From positions 12,401,001 through 12,465,000 of the forward strand of contig JAVTVX010000026.1 in assembly GCA_033439265.1 (NCBI GenBank): a DNA stretch of 64,000 bases, read 5' to 3'. A model generated the notes under the pieces. The model was not told where the DNA came from. It saw only the letters and a list, made by a program, of their open reading frames with translations, and did no database searches. The stretch is from Dillenia suffruticosa. Taxonomy: Eukaryota; Streptophyta; Magnoliopsida; Dilleniales; Dilleniaceae. Shown here piece after piece: positions 1-11,931 of the stretch (its first letter is position 1; every line of letters begins with the position of its first letter). The translations under genes and the position numbers were made by a program.

Positions 1-77
1 AATTTGCCACTCATAAACCAGAGTTAGTCTGATATATGTCCATAAAAATAAGATCACCTAAAGAAACAACATCATAC

Positions 78-1550
78 CTTTTCACAGAAGTCACAAAATC
101 ACTGGACAGACTGCTTTCAGGGTCAAGAGCTCCACTTGCCCAACTGGGAAGAAATCCAGACAAAAGTAATATCATTCCAACTAAACTTCGCTCAGAACCA
201 TAAAAGCAAGACACATTAAACAGAACCTGAAAAATCATTATGGCCAATCTACTAAAGCAGGAACAACCTTGTGGAAAACACCCTGGTTTCTGATGAAACA
301 TTATCATCACAACAACGTTTCAACCAGATTGGGCAGCGCAACAAACTGGTAAACTGAAAGGTAACTCTTGGAGGGTGACCGTTTTGACTGGAAAAAAAGT
401 TACAGAAACATAGACTTCCTTGTCCCCATACCAAGGAAGACTATTTGCTGTCACTATGATTATTGGAATTTGATTGCAAAAAGATATTAAGATTAAAAGT
501 AAAACAATAAGCAACAATATAAAGCATGTCCTTTCTATAAGAAAAGTAATTTCTGATTTATTGGTCTCCTTTTTATCAGGTCAAAATCCAGGCGAGATCC
601 AGATTGTAACAAATCAGGTTTATTTGTATATTATGAAGGCTTATTGCTAGGACATCAGCAATCCAGAAAAGGAATCAACAAAGTCACATGATAGAGTCAG
701 GGGGCATCCACATCAGTACACGTTGAACAAACGCTTGACTTTTAGGATTCATACTCGTCCATTCTGACCACAAGGAGCTGCTAAAGCTAGATGATTGCAG
801 ATAAAACAACTACTGCATCTTATTTTTCATTCAACTCTACAATTCAGATTTGTAGCAGATGTCTGTTAGTATGGTGACATTATGAGGGTCAAAGATTGTG
901 CTTTGTCCACCCAGAAAACAACAGACACTGGCTAATTACGTTACACCTTTCAAAATGGTCAGCATTTCTTACAAATTAAAGCAACAAACAGAACATCTTG
1001 TAAGGAAGTCTATACTTAGAGGTGAACCTGAAACGAATTTATAATCAGCCCATTGATCGAAGAAAATTTTCTCACACTCACAAGCTAAGGACTTCAACAA
1101 GATTATTTAATATTAATAATTCTTCCAACAATAAAGGGACAAAAATAGAAAGTACTTTAGTGAACAATTAACTCAAAACACCATAAAATGCTAAGCAGGC
1201 GGGGAAAAAAAAAGGCCTTCAAGGTTCTTCTTTCTAGACCTTATTAGACAAAGGAAAGCAGCACTACTGGATCAATATAGATCCTCATAATAAGACCTAA
1301 CATTCAAATGCTTTAAATAGACTCAGAGCACCACCTTGACATTAACAGAAAGCAGTAACTTAGTAAGGACACAGAAGTGAACATGCAGGCAGCTTAATAC
1401 ACATATAAAAGCACATAGACAAATTCTTTCTAAATTTTGGCACCAGAAACATTGTCATCAAAATGATTTCTAGAATGAAAAATGCAGCCAAACTCCACCA
1501 TATCCAGCAACTATTATGAAGATTGACCAATGAAATATAGTATATGTGTA

Positions 1551-1585
<35 letters not shown>

Positions 1586-1922
1586 GCATCTAAGGGGGTA
1601 ACCACATAAAAGTTCATGCAGGTAGGCGATCATTCATAAACATAACAAACTTTATATTCACAAGTTAATTCATTGTCATACTCACATAAGAAAGCATGCA
1701 CCTTCATAAACATAACCAACTTTATATTCACAAGTTAATTCACTGTCATACTCACATAAGAAAGCATGCACCAATAAATAGCAAGGTAATTGTACGAGGC
1801 TTATATGCCCATGCAGTCCATGGATCATGTTCTTCACCAAAATTAGATCGTATAGAATCACCATTTTGAAATATGCCATCTTTTCTCTTCGATCTCCTTT
1901 GACCATTAGTTTCTATGGTCAT
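78..1922 (-). CDS. PSS1: Base-exchange phosphatidylserine synthase (5' part only)
   Basis: Makes phosphatidylserine in the ER by exchanging the head group of an existing phospholipid for serine; a polytopic membrane enzyme. Two coding exons are visible. Exon 1 is 1756-1922 (ATG at 1922-1920, 55 codons plus 2 nt) and carries the plant PSS1 hallmark DPWTAWAYKPRTITLL followed by the start of the first membrane segment (LLFIGACFLI). Exon 2 is 78-143 and reads WASGALDPESSLSSDFVTSVKR, which matches the next conserved stretch. The codon for Ile is split AT|T across a 1.6 kb intron. The N-terminus before the hallmark (MTIETNGQRRSKRKDG) is basic and variable, as usual in this family. The remaining exons lie beyond position 1. 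A 70-bp duplication covers the exon 1 donor (separate entry). Family assignment rests on remembered Arabidopsis PSS1 sequence and is strong for these 77 residues. Confidence 0.88.
1553..1583. repeat. (GA)n microsatellite in PSS1 intron
   Basis: An uninterrupted run of about 14 GA units next to a TATATG-rich stretch within the intron between the two visible PSS1 exons. Confidence 0.9.
1633..1772. repeat. 70-bp tandem duplication spanning the PSS1 splice donor
   Basis: Copies 1633-1702 and 1703-1772 are each 70 bp and differ at only about two positions. On the minus strand each copy contains the last 17 nt of PSS1 coding exon 1 plus the GTGAGTATGAC donor and about 50 nt of intron. The exon therefore has two nearly identical donors 70 nt apart (GT at 1755-1754 and 1685-1684). 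Using the distal one would add 70 nt, breaking frame and meeting a TGA at once. Confidence 0.93.
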
Positions 1923-3702
1923 ACTGTTCACTAGATGACTGAAGCAAACTGCAACACCATAGAGCATAATATTAGAGGAAAAAGGCCAAATTTCAAAGAC
2001 TGACTAAGACAATAAAATACAATGCAAAGGGTCAAAATAACATATCCTTCTTGTTTTTTTTTTTTGGTCCTTTTCCTTTTTCATGAGGGCATTTAGAAAG
2101 CAATTTTCCCAAACTCAAACTGCATTGACAAGAAGACAATGTTTTTGCAAAAACTACTAAGACATTTTGGAGGAGAATCTTGGTAGCCACACCCCCAAAT
2201 GGTTCAATCGGGAACATGAAAAAATTAAATTAAATTCAAAAAATAAATCAAGCAAGGATTGACAAAGAATTGTAAAACCTCTGCAAATCAATAACTGGCT
2301 ACTGTCCCAAAAAATCTCGACTGTTTTTTACTTCAAAATTTCAAAGAAAACCCTGAATATCATCTCCAAAACATGTTATAGATAAGTTATTTATCCCTGC
2401 TAAAAATTCTCCCCTAAATAATGTCATCCAGATTAAAATGTCTTTTTCTCAAAAATGAATTCTGACTAGGAGCTCCACTCTACTCCAAGTAGTTGAGATA
2501 ACAACGAAAGAGTTTTTGTAAACTAGACTTTAAGACCTATCATCCAACTAAATTCATTCTACCACAATCCCTTCCAAAAAAAATTAAAATGGAAAAGTTC
2601 AAGAAGATAACCCAAACTGTCAAAATTATGAGAGCAGATAATGATATCATCGATCTAACATAACATATTTTGCTACATAATGAAAATCCCAACCAATAAT
2701 ACAGGATATCATACACCACACTTCATACATCTTTCCTCAAAAAAATCAAGAACCAACTCACTTCACCACACCATACACACACAGGCATGTAAGAAATCGG
2801 TCCCTCCATTATTTTCATTCCTACAGTTGTCCTACAACCATAAACATCAACCAACAAAAAGGCATCTTGTGGGCATATTCACCACACGCATCTACACAGT
2901 CTATAACATCTTTAAGACAGCACAAATTGAGCCATTGAAACAAGCTCGGAACTAAACATTTGCGAAAAAAAAAATCTCGGCCACTATGCTTTCTGAGTGC
3001 ACACGGTAATTTAGGATTTGCCCAATAGTCCACAAGTCACACAAACCAAGCTAGCACACAAACACTGGTGTAGATTCAAGTTGGCAGAAAGTCCCTCGAG
3101 AAACTTTTAACAGGACATAATATCATGATTTGTCCATGGTACTAAAATACCATATTACCAATCTCATCAACCCAGAAACTTTTTTCTAGTACAAATGAAA
3201 TTTCAAACATTGGAATCCCCGAATTATAAAACCAAAAGCCATTGATAAATTCCAAATCACCAAACCAAACGCACCCCATAACCAAAACAAACTAATCATT
3301 GAATCCCAATCAAAAACAGTGACCGTTTGAGACACAAACCTGAAAACACGAATTTTTAACTAAAAAACAGATTGAACATGAAAAATTGAAAACAACCGTA
3401 AACAATCTGATCTAAGTACCGGTTAAAATCATTAAAAGCTAAGAATTTTAAATACAACGAATGCAAACAAACCGTAAACGACTAGGAAACCATCACTGAC
3501 AATTAAAAGCAACAAAGAAATATCAAAATTGGAATTCACAGATATTAAAATTCACAAGCAGTAGTGAGACAATCACGTACGAAGAAAACGATAGAGAGAG
3601 AGAGAGATAGAGATTAAGTTTAATTTATTTTTTTTCTATAAAAAAGTAATTAATTAGAAAGGAGTGACTTTTGTTCATATTCTCACAAGTAATGAATCTT
3701 AC

Positions 3703-3990
3703 GAGGGAGACGCTGACAACGGAAACCCTAGCTGTACGATTAAGAGGACGAGAAGAAGGTAGCCATCGGATCGATTGAGGAGTTAATGAGAGGGAGTTAT
3801 CGAATTCCGAAAGAAGAGGCTGGATAACTACAATGAAGGATATGATTTTCTTTCTCTCTCTATCTCTCTCTCATATATATGTGTGTGATTTGTTATGGTT
3901 TTTCTCCCTCTAAAATCTTTATAATCTCTAGCACTGGCAGTGAAGAAAAAAGGGTGAGAGAGAAGAGTGAGAGAGGAGTCTGCAACAGCG
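3703..3990 (-). other. PSS1: PSS1 5'UTR first exon and leader intron
   Basis: A non-coding first exon is inferred from a good donor (GTAAGATTC, minus strand, just below 3703) and an acceptor TGTTGCAG ending at 1949, 26 nt upstream of the ATG. The 1.75 kb leader intron between them has no gene-like content. The exon holds a short upstream ORF starting MATFFSSS and then a stop, and a telo-box-type AAACCCTA (3723-3730, plus strand), common near transcription starts of plant housekeeping genes. The upstream limit (about 3990) is a guess; no TSS can be seen. Confidence 0.5.
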
Positions 3991-4030
3991 GCGAAAAGGC
4001 ACGGAGAGACGAAATAAAAAGTTCGGATGA

Positions 4031-4031
<1 letters not shown>

Positions 4032-4068
<37 letters not shown>

Positions 4069-4078
4069 AGGGAGGGAG
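4032..4078. repeat. (GA)n-(GGGA)n compound microsatellite upstream of PSS1
   Basis: About 15 GA units followed by four GGGA units. It lies just upstream of the inferred PSS1 leader exon, so on the PSS1 sense strand it is a CT-rich proximal-promoter tract, a common arrangement in plants. A second CT run lies at 4179-4196. Confidence 0.9.
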
Positions 4079-4299
4079 TACGACGGTCAAAGAGAGATTT
4101 GAAGGTGGTTTTAGATACGCTCGATAAAATTAAATAAGGGAAAAGGGTCGTTTTTTGGATACCGAAATTACCCCTGGATCTCTCTCTCTCTCTCTCACGA
4201 CTCCACATACATGCGTGCGTATTTATTAGTGCGGTCCGCGTTTCCGTTCTTTCCGTGAGTACTTCATTTGACTTGAAACGTATGCTTATTTCATTTATC

Positions 4300-7200
4300 A
4301 AAATATAGTTTTCCTTTTTTTTTCTTTTTCTAACATAGTAAGCTCTGCCGCTTTTTATTTTTAATGTTATGGATCGGTCGGAACCGGACGTAGGCAGTCC
4401 AGTGCCATTTGTTTCTCTTTTTCTTTTTTTTATTTTCTAAAAATAAGAACGTAGGCAAAATTTTTCATGAGATATTACATTAATATCTACATTTAAGAGA
4501 ACCCATTAATCAAACTTTGAGTATATGTTAGGTTTATTTTTAGGTTTCAAACTTTTTATTTAATAAGAGATAGAATTTAAAATTATATAATAAAATATAA
4601 CTCTTTCTTGTAAAACGAATTTCTTTAAAAAATATATATATCATATATATTAATCGTTAACTTATATTTATCTATATATTTTTAAATTATCAAAGTAGAC
4701 TAAACTATGACCATGTACATAATTGAGCAATGAATGACAAACTCATAGTTTGGATGTAATAGACATGACTCATATCGAATATCATATAAACAAATATTTA
4801 AAAATATCGTCATTTCTATTAATAAAAAAATATTTAACCTAAAGATTTAAAATCTATGATATACAACTCGAAAAAAAAAAAAAAAAAAAACCAAAAATTC
4901 TATACTAATGTCAAATGAATTAGAATAGAAGTATAGTTGAAGGAGTTAAATTTGGCATAGGATGTCCTGAAAATTGAGTAAAACAAAATTGTGAACTGAA
5001 TTATAGTTGGAGAGGGAAGTTATGCAATAATTCTTTTCTAGTTTTCTAGCAGGATTCATAATTTTTATATTTTTGAGTTGCAAGTAAATATTTGGATAAT
5101 TTCCGATAACATAATTCCAAACTATATGGAGCTTTTTCACTGCCATGTGTTATTATAACTTTGAAAAAAAAAATGCATGAGGTGGGGAAAAGTTATGCAC
5201 TAAGAGTAACAAATGTTATGTCCTTATATGATCTTTCTATGGGTGATTGATTATGACTCTTAAGTTCTTTAGAGAGCATGATCAATTGCACATGAATTCA
5301 CGTTCACGAACTACATCTGCAAACTTACACCACTCGTATGATTAAAAAGGAGGAAACTTGAAATGCCCAAAACAAAATAAATTGCATAGATAGTCGATTA
5401 AAGTGGCTGAATTTTCGGTTGAAAATAAAAAAATTATATTGAAAGAATTGTTTTAGAATCTCAATAAATATCGGACCATTGACCCTATTTTTGTGATAAT
5501 TGTTCATAACAACTTCGACCTCTTAGCCTTTAGGTCTCACTAATTGATGGGGACTAGCATGACCCAAATATCCATCAAAATATGTTTAATCACATTGAGA
5601 CCACAAATTGAAAATTAAGGGGCAAGACAGCATACCCTCGTTTTGTTGCGTCTCTTTTCACCTTTTGAATCTATTTTTGTGGAAGACCAATTGCACATCT
5701 TTCTTGTCACATAGCAAACATGTCTCTAGGTATAGATTTGGGGAAATTTCTATAATTTTAATGATGTCATGTGCCATGAATTGCATTTTGTTTAATACGT
5801 CATAGGTTTTAAATTTAAATATATGTTAGTTTATTATTTGTGAGTATTAATGGATTATCCTTTCATTGTATTAATAGATTAAAAGACCTTTGCATTATCG
5901 CATCATTAAAAATATATAAGAATTTTTTAATGAGATGAGTGGTTGTAGGACTCTCTAATTGATGAGACGTACAAAACTCCGACAAAAAATGCTCCAACAA
6001 GGAGACTCCAACACTTAAATTTAGAGAACAATTTTAAAAAGAGAAACAGGCCAAAAGAGAGAAAGAGCTCTGCATTGCTTTTTATTTACTAAGTGTCAAG
6101 TTGAGAGAGTATACTTGACTAAGGATCTTCTGATTTATATATAGTCTGCCTACCCGGTAAGTTCCATATGCTGTCGGGGTATAAAAACTTTAATTTTTAT
6201 ATGAAAGTGTCATGAGATTATAAGATTCTCAGTAAAAGGATTTTAGGAAATTTATAATCTTAATAATTAAGAAAAGTTTCAGTTGTCAAGAGATTCAATT
6301 GCTTATCGATAACAATTAAAGGAAATTGTTTTCACAATTTAGGGAAAAGCGAATATTATTTTAGTGGATCGGATAACAATACCGAGTATTGAAGAGGTAT
6401 TGGAGACAATCAATCGACTAACCGGGAATGAGCATGTTAATAGATACAGAGGGAGCAGGCTATGTCTACCCGATCCGGAGATATATTCTATATTGACGAT
6501 ACGTTTCAGTGCATTCTATCTATCGGACTATAGGCTCAAATCTTATGATAATGGATTTTTGGATCATGCCCTATCAATTATATTTTATAATTTACATTTA
6601 GATATAATTTTATTGAAAAGAAGTTTTATCGGAAGATTTAAGAATTTCAAAATTTTGTAAAAGGAAATATGAAATTCTTTATTGTTATCTTTTAAATCGG
6701 GAAAAAAAGAGGGGGTTTAGAATAGAAAAGGTCCACTTCTTTATGTTCAAACAAACAAGCTGTTAGCAAATAATAGATTTTGATCTTAGAAAATGATCCC
6801 CAATTCAAAACGACATCTCAAAGTGCCGCAAAATGGACCGAACTTGGCTGTTTTCGCTTCTTGCTTTTAACATACTTTATGTTGTGAGAATTCATCTAGT
6901 GAATCATTTCCAACTAAAATATGCTTGGACTAAATGTTATTTAGACTAAAAATAGCATTACTCGATATGGTATTATAAAATTTTATCATATATTTTATGT
7001 TTTAATCCGATTTTATAAAAATAGAAAATATCTTTTTTAATGAAAAAAATATTAGAGTTCTATGTTGATTAGAAAATCGAATTTTAGAAAAATATATTTA
7101 CTTAGTAGGCAAGTTTTTCTCCTAAAAAAGAAGAATATTGTGTTAGAGTTAGGGTAGTAAGCACAAGAGTTCTCCAAGGTGAGAGTGGGTTATAAGAGAT

Positions 7201-8560
7201 CATGGAGGAGAGAGTAGCCTGGTTGGGGGTTTACTAAAAGAGGATGAACGTCGATCATTGATAACCTCTCATGGGGTTAGAGGACCCAAGTATGGCAACA
7301 TCTATATATAATGATTTTAGAGTTAGTATAAATTGATAAGGATGGTTTAACTAGAAATCATAGTGAGAATAATTTGATTAATTATAATTAACTTGTATAA
7401 ACGAACCAACGATAGAGGTTGAGAACCATATATGTAAAAATATCGGTCAATATATGTAAAATATTATCTTACTTTATGTTTGATTATTTCTTTTATGCAT
7501 GTCATTTAATAATATTAATCTTATTTTATAAAAAAAGATTGAAAATTTTAATACACCATATTTACTATTTTAATTATTAATTTTGATTAATTGTGTTGAC
7601 AGTCTTATATCATGCAGATAATAACTATAATTATAATTAAATATTTTTGTGTAATCAAATAATTGATATTTAGAATCATATTCTGATTAATTTGGTTTGG
7701 GATTTACAGTGATCAATTTAAGAGAGTTATCCTCCTAACATAATTTTTTTTATACCCAAATTATAAATTAAATTCAAAAACTTGATTAAAAGATTTAATA
7801 TCATATTTTATTAAATTAATTATCCGTGGACGTAACCGTGAAAGGATTAATAGCATGCTTCAACCCCACTCATGGTTTTTTTTTAACGCGGCTTGCTTCA
7901 ACCTCACATATATTTTTATTTAATGTGGCCACATCATTTCGTTACGAAGCTAGTCCTTTTCTACATCAATCAATGACAAAAGCCCACAACTTCTTTTCAC
8001 ATATTCATCCACAGTGAGAGAAGGACCAAAGGATCAATTCAAAGGAATATCCACCTCTCCAAATCCTGGGGAAATCGCTATCATAAAGACCAAACTATTT
8101 GATTATTATTATTATTATTATTATCGTTGATTGTGGAGTTTATCTAAAAGTATTTTTTAGGAGTAGTTTTTTTTTTTTTTTGGGATGTCAATTGGTTAAA
8201 ATTAAATTATATTTAGAAATTGATAATCCAATTTTAATTAAAGGAAAGGGTGAGAATTATGTAACATGCTATTTTTTTCCATCGTTCATGATGGATTCAC
8301 GAGATGGGTGGGCCGAAATATCAAAAACTTTGTTAAAAGAAGACAAGAAGAAAAATATAAAGATAAGAAAGAGGAAAGGGAATAGAAGATTCGTACATTC
8401 TTGGCTTATTGAAAAGAAGAAATAATAGTAGTGATAATATATTAAAAAAAAAAATTGAAGAATAATTAAAAACTAATGAAGATAACGGGTTAGCATTGCT
8501 TCCGAAAAAAGAACATGCTATTCAAAATTAAATAAATTAATAATAGTTAAATATACAAAA
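4300..8560. other. AT-rich intergenic DNA, no gene recognised
   Basis: No open frame here shows a recognisable domain, splice structure or codon pattern. The longest frames (for example 6364-6660 and 8099-8425) are AT-rich chance frames; the second starts inside an ATT microsatellite (8101-8125). Poly-A and poly-T runs and short AT repeats dominate. A moderately GC-richer patch at 7826-8090 has no similarity I recognise. Confidence 0.6.
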
Positions 8561-8569
8561 ATAGTATTT

Positions 8570-8890
8570 TTTTTCCCGATTATTCTCTTATTAGTTAATA
8601 TATGGTCGTATAAAAATAGAAATAGAAAACGAAAACAAATAGAAAATAATATAAAAAATATTTTATAAAAATACAAAAACGTGAACAGACGTATAAATAT
8701 AAAAAATATAAAAAATTTTATATCAATATTAATTATTTGATAAAAAATAAAATAACTATTTTTATAACTAATTATTAATCATAAATAAATAATATAAATA
8801 ATTTATTAAATATAAAAAATAATAAGATTTTTATATAAATTTTAATTAATTCAGTGTATTAAAATGTTTGTGAATTTTAAAATAGTCTTC
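8570..8890 (+). repeat. AT-rich dispersed repeat, copy 1
   Basis: A stretch of about 320 bp that aligns by eye with 40640-40955 (same orientation) and with the reverse complements of 58095-58460 and 59075-59445. Shared blocks, in order: a TATAAAAATA/GAAAACGAAAA end, ATAAATATAAAAAATATAAAA, TATTAATTATTTxATAAAAAATAAAATAA, a TTATTAATxATAAATAAATAA block, ATTxATTAAATATAAAAA, then TTATATAAATxTTAATTAATT. It has no coding capacity. Probably a non-autonomous element; class unknown. Confidence 0.65.
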
Positions 8891-11860
8891 TTTCATGAAA
8901 AAAAAAAATAGCATTTTCCTACTAAATGAAAGGCGAAGACCCAACGACCAGTATAAAGGTCGTTGCTTTAAATTTGAACCAAACATGAATTAATATATTT
9001 CCTTTTTGTGGGACCATGTCTCATGATTCGAGCCCCAGATTCCCATGTTCCATTTAATATAAAACCTGACAAACGTGAACATCTTAAAATCCTCATAAAA
9101 ACAGAGTGACCGCAAATGGATTATATAAATTACAAATTACTTACTACAAATTGAATAAATTAATTTTTTTTTTTTAATTCAACTCGGTATGCTTTGACTG
9201 AATATTAATTAAATTATTTGAATAAATTAATTAAAATATATCTACAATTTAATTATTGAGAAACACAAATAATCTTATTTGTTTCTACAATTTAATTATT
9301 AATATAGTTTCCACAAGAAAAAAAACGTGGGTTGAAATATATAAATATGTGCATATATATTTAGAAACACAAAGAAGAATATTATCGGGCCTCATTTTTT
9401 TTTATTTTCATCTATCAATATTTAGATTAATATGGTTCGAGTATTGTAAGATTTATTAAGAAATTAACACTGTTAAATCTTATTTTTCAATTTTAATAGT
9501 TTGAATTTAAAATTTATAATGAAGAGAGTGTAATGTCTGACCGCTATGTACACGAGTTTGATTTTCAAGCCTCAAATTCGTATAATGAGAAAGCTTCTGT
9601 ATCATCTCTCTTAAGATATACTTTTAGTGACAATATCCGTCGAGACTAGGGGATAAGATTAAAAGGTGCTTTGGGGACAACAAGAACAATCAACCCTAAA
9701 GTAAAAGCGAGTCTTGTGAATTTAATTGGTCAATTCGACATGTGAATCTTCTCCGAGTGGCCGTATCTTTTCTAAAAGCGATATGAACATTATTGGGGTA
9801 GAAAATTGACATTTTTATAAACAAGCAAAAAAGCAAAGATGAAAAGGAAGAAAAGATAACATCCATTATTACACACCTCGATAAAGGAAACTATTCTATA
9901 ACATGCAACAAGGAATTGAAATCAGGACCCTTCACTTTATGATCAAAATTGGTGCATGATTTTGCCATGATTGCATAGCTGGCTAGTAGTCAAAAAGTTT
10001 GACTACTAATTATAGGCGATGACTATTATCTTCCAAGTAATCAATAAAATTTGGCTCTAGATGGTAAAAGAATTTTATTCAAATATTTTTTTTTTTTTAT
10101 TATATAAAAATTTGAATCTGAAATTATTATATTAGGAAAGAGAGATTTATATCACTATGTTATCTCTTTGGGAACTTCAAATATCTTTCTAAAGATCAAG
10201 GGTTTGAACCTTTTGTGTTTTTACGGTTCTTATATAGTCAAAAAAATAAAATAAAATAACATAAAATTAAAAAAAAAGTAATTATTTTTCGATAAGGTTC
10301 CAAAGTTCAAACAAAAAAGAAAAGAGAAATCGTTTACTAGTGCATGGGATTACGTTCAAATGTCCAAATCTAGACTAATATATATTACTATTAGCAATCG
10401 GATTGATCTTGAACCACTAGCACTTATGTGGGAATGCAGCCGATGACTCTGAGGAGCGTTTATGATTCAAACGAGTGCGCTTGTCACTAGACTACGGTTG
10501 TTGCAAGGCTCAAGCATCGGGCGAGTCATGGTCGAACAATTTATCAGGGTTAGGATTAGGATTGATCTCATTATATGTATTAATTAGAAAGACAATAATC
10601 ATTATAATTGCATATTTATATGTTATACGAGAAAGATTGAGTCATTCGTGTTTAGATTTTACTATGACTTAATTTTAGAAGAGAATTAGATTTTTATTTT
10701 ATAATTTATCTTTTAAATTAAAATATTTTCATATTTATATATATATATATCATATTCAAAAAATTGAATTAATCAATATAAAATTTAATAATATATAAAA
10801 ATAAATAAATAAGTATAATTTTTAGTACAAAATAATAACTCTTGTGTTTGAGTTTCTGGATTGAGTCAAATTTGTGGGGGTTTCTAATTTCAAAGCACGA
10901 AATTTTATTTTATTATCTTTTTTTTATAAATGGGGCTTTCTGTGCTATTTATTTTTCTCTATCTAATACTCTCATTGGTTCATGAACCTCAGTTGTAATC
11001 TGGGAAAAAATATTATTGAACTTTGGACCCATTCGTATTTTTTTTTTATCTACCGATATTTATTAATTAATTTATTAATATGGATATTATTCAATTCAAA
11101 CTAATTTTCACATCTATTAATAGATCAACTCTTCTCTTTTCATTCTTAAAATTTAAACTCGAAAACTTTCTAAAAAAATTCAGTATTATTCTGCGTGGAT
11201 GAACAAGGATTGTTAAAAGGTTTATATATCCAAGTTTCATCATTTTTCTCTCACAAAATCTAGAAAAGAAAACAAAAAGGAAAAGAAAAGGAGTGAAAGT
11301 GGCTCTAGATTCAAAGAGGTTAAAGGTGCTGCAACTTTGATTGCTTTATTGTGTGCGCCTCCGCTGCTGTCAAACACAAGAGTCTCCCTTTCCTTCAATA
11401 GAGACAGCACCGTCATCCACTCACAAACAAAAGAAAACCATCGGTCATCACACACCTGCACTTTCTATTCTGGTCCAAAAGAACTTAAAATTAAAAACGA
11501 AATTACAACTTTTCAATATCTTTCATTTTATTTTGTCTTGATCTTAATTCAAAAATCAATATTAATTCAGCTGCATTATAATAATTAAATTAATTTTTAT
11601 GATATTATTTTATGAATATTTCGAAAATGTTTTTTTCTTATAACAAATGTTACCTTCTAGGCAGAAGTTTTAATTACCTACTAAGAAATATCTAATTGAG
11701 TAATAATTGCTTCCTTCTTTGCGAATTCATTACCATAATCAACAAAAAGATGTCAAGACCGCTGAGATAGTACTTGATCGCGATTTTTATTGATCTCTGC
11801 ATGAAAATGTTAACCGCAGCAAGTGTCCGTGGGGATTCGCGGGTGTTTGTGTATGTGAAA

Positions 11861-11931
<71 letters not shown>
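11861..11931. repeat. (GT)n(GA)n compound microsatellite
   Basis: About 22 GT units run directly into about 13 GA units. Flanks are unique. Likely highly polymorphic. Confidence 0.95.

Noticed and set aside
3828-4301. A 157-codon minus-strand frame near the PSS1 promoter
   Set aside because: Mostly Ser/Leu/Arg/Glu from GA/CT microsatellites, overlapping the inferred leader; no domain and no splice logic.
6364-6660. A 98-codon frame with a fairly normal amino-acid mix
   Set aside because: No recognised family, no start context, AT-rich surroundings and no neighbouring exons; kept only as unexplained DNA.
10415-10530. A possible tRNA-like or SINE head on the minus strand (TAGTCTAGTGACAAG and GGTTCAAGATC)
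   Set aside because: Box spacing and the rest of the cloverleaf do not hold up, and no second copy was found in the window.
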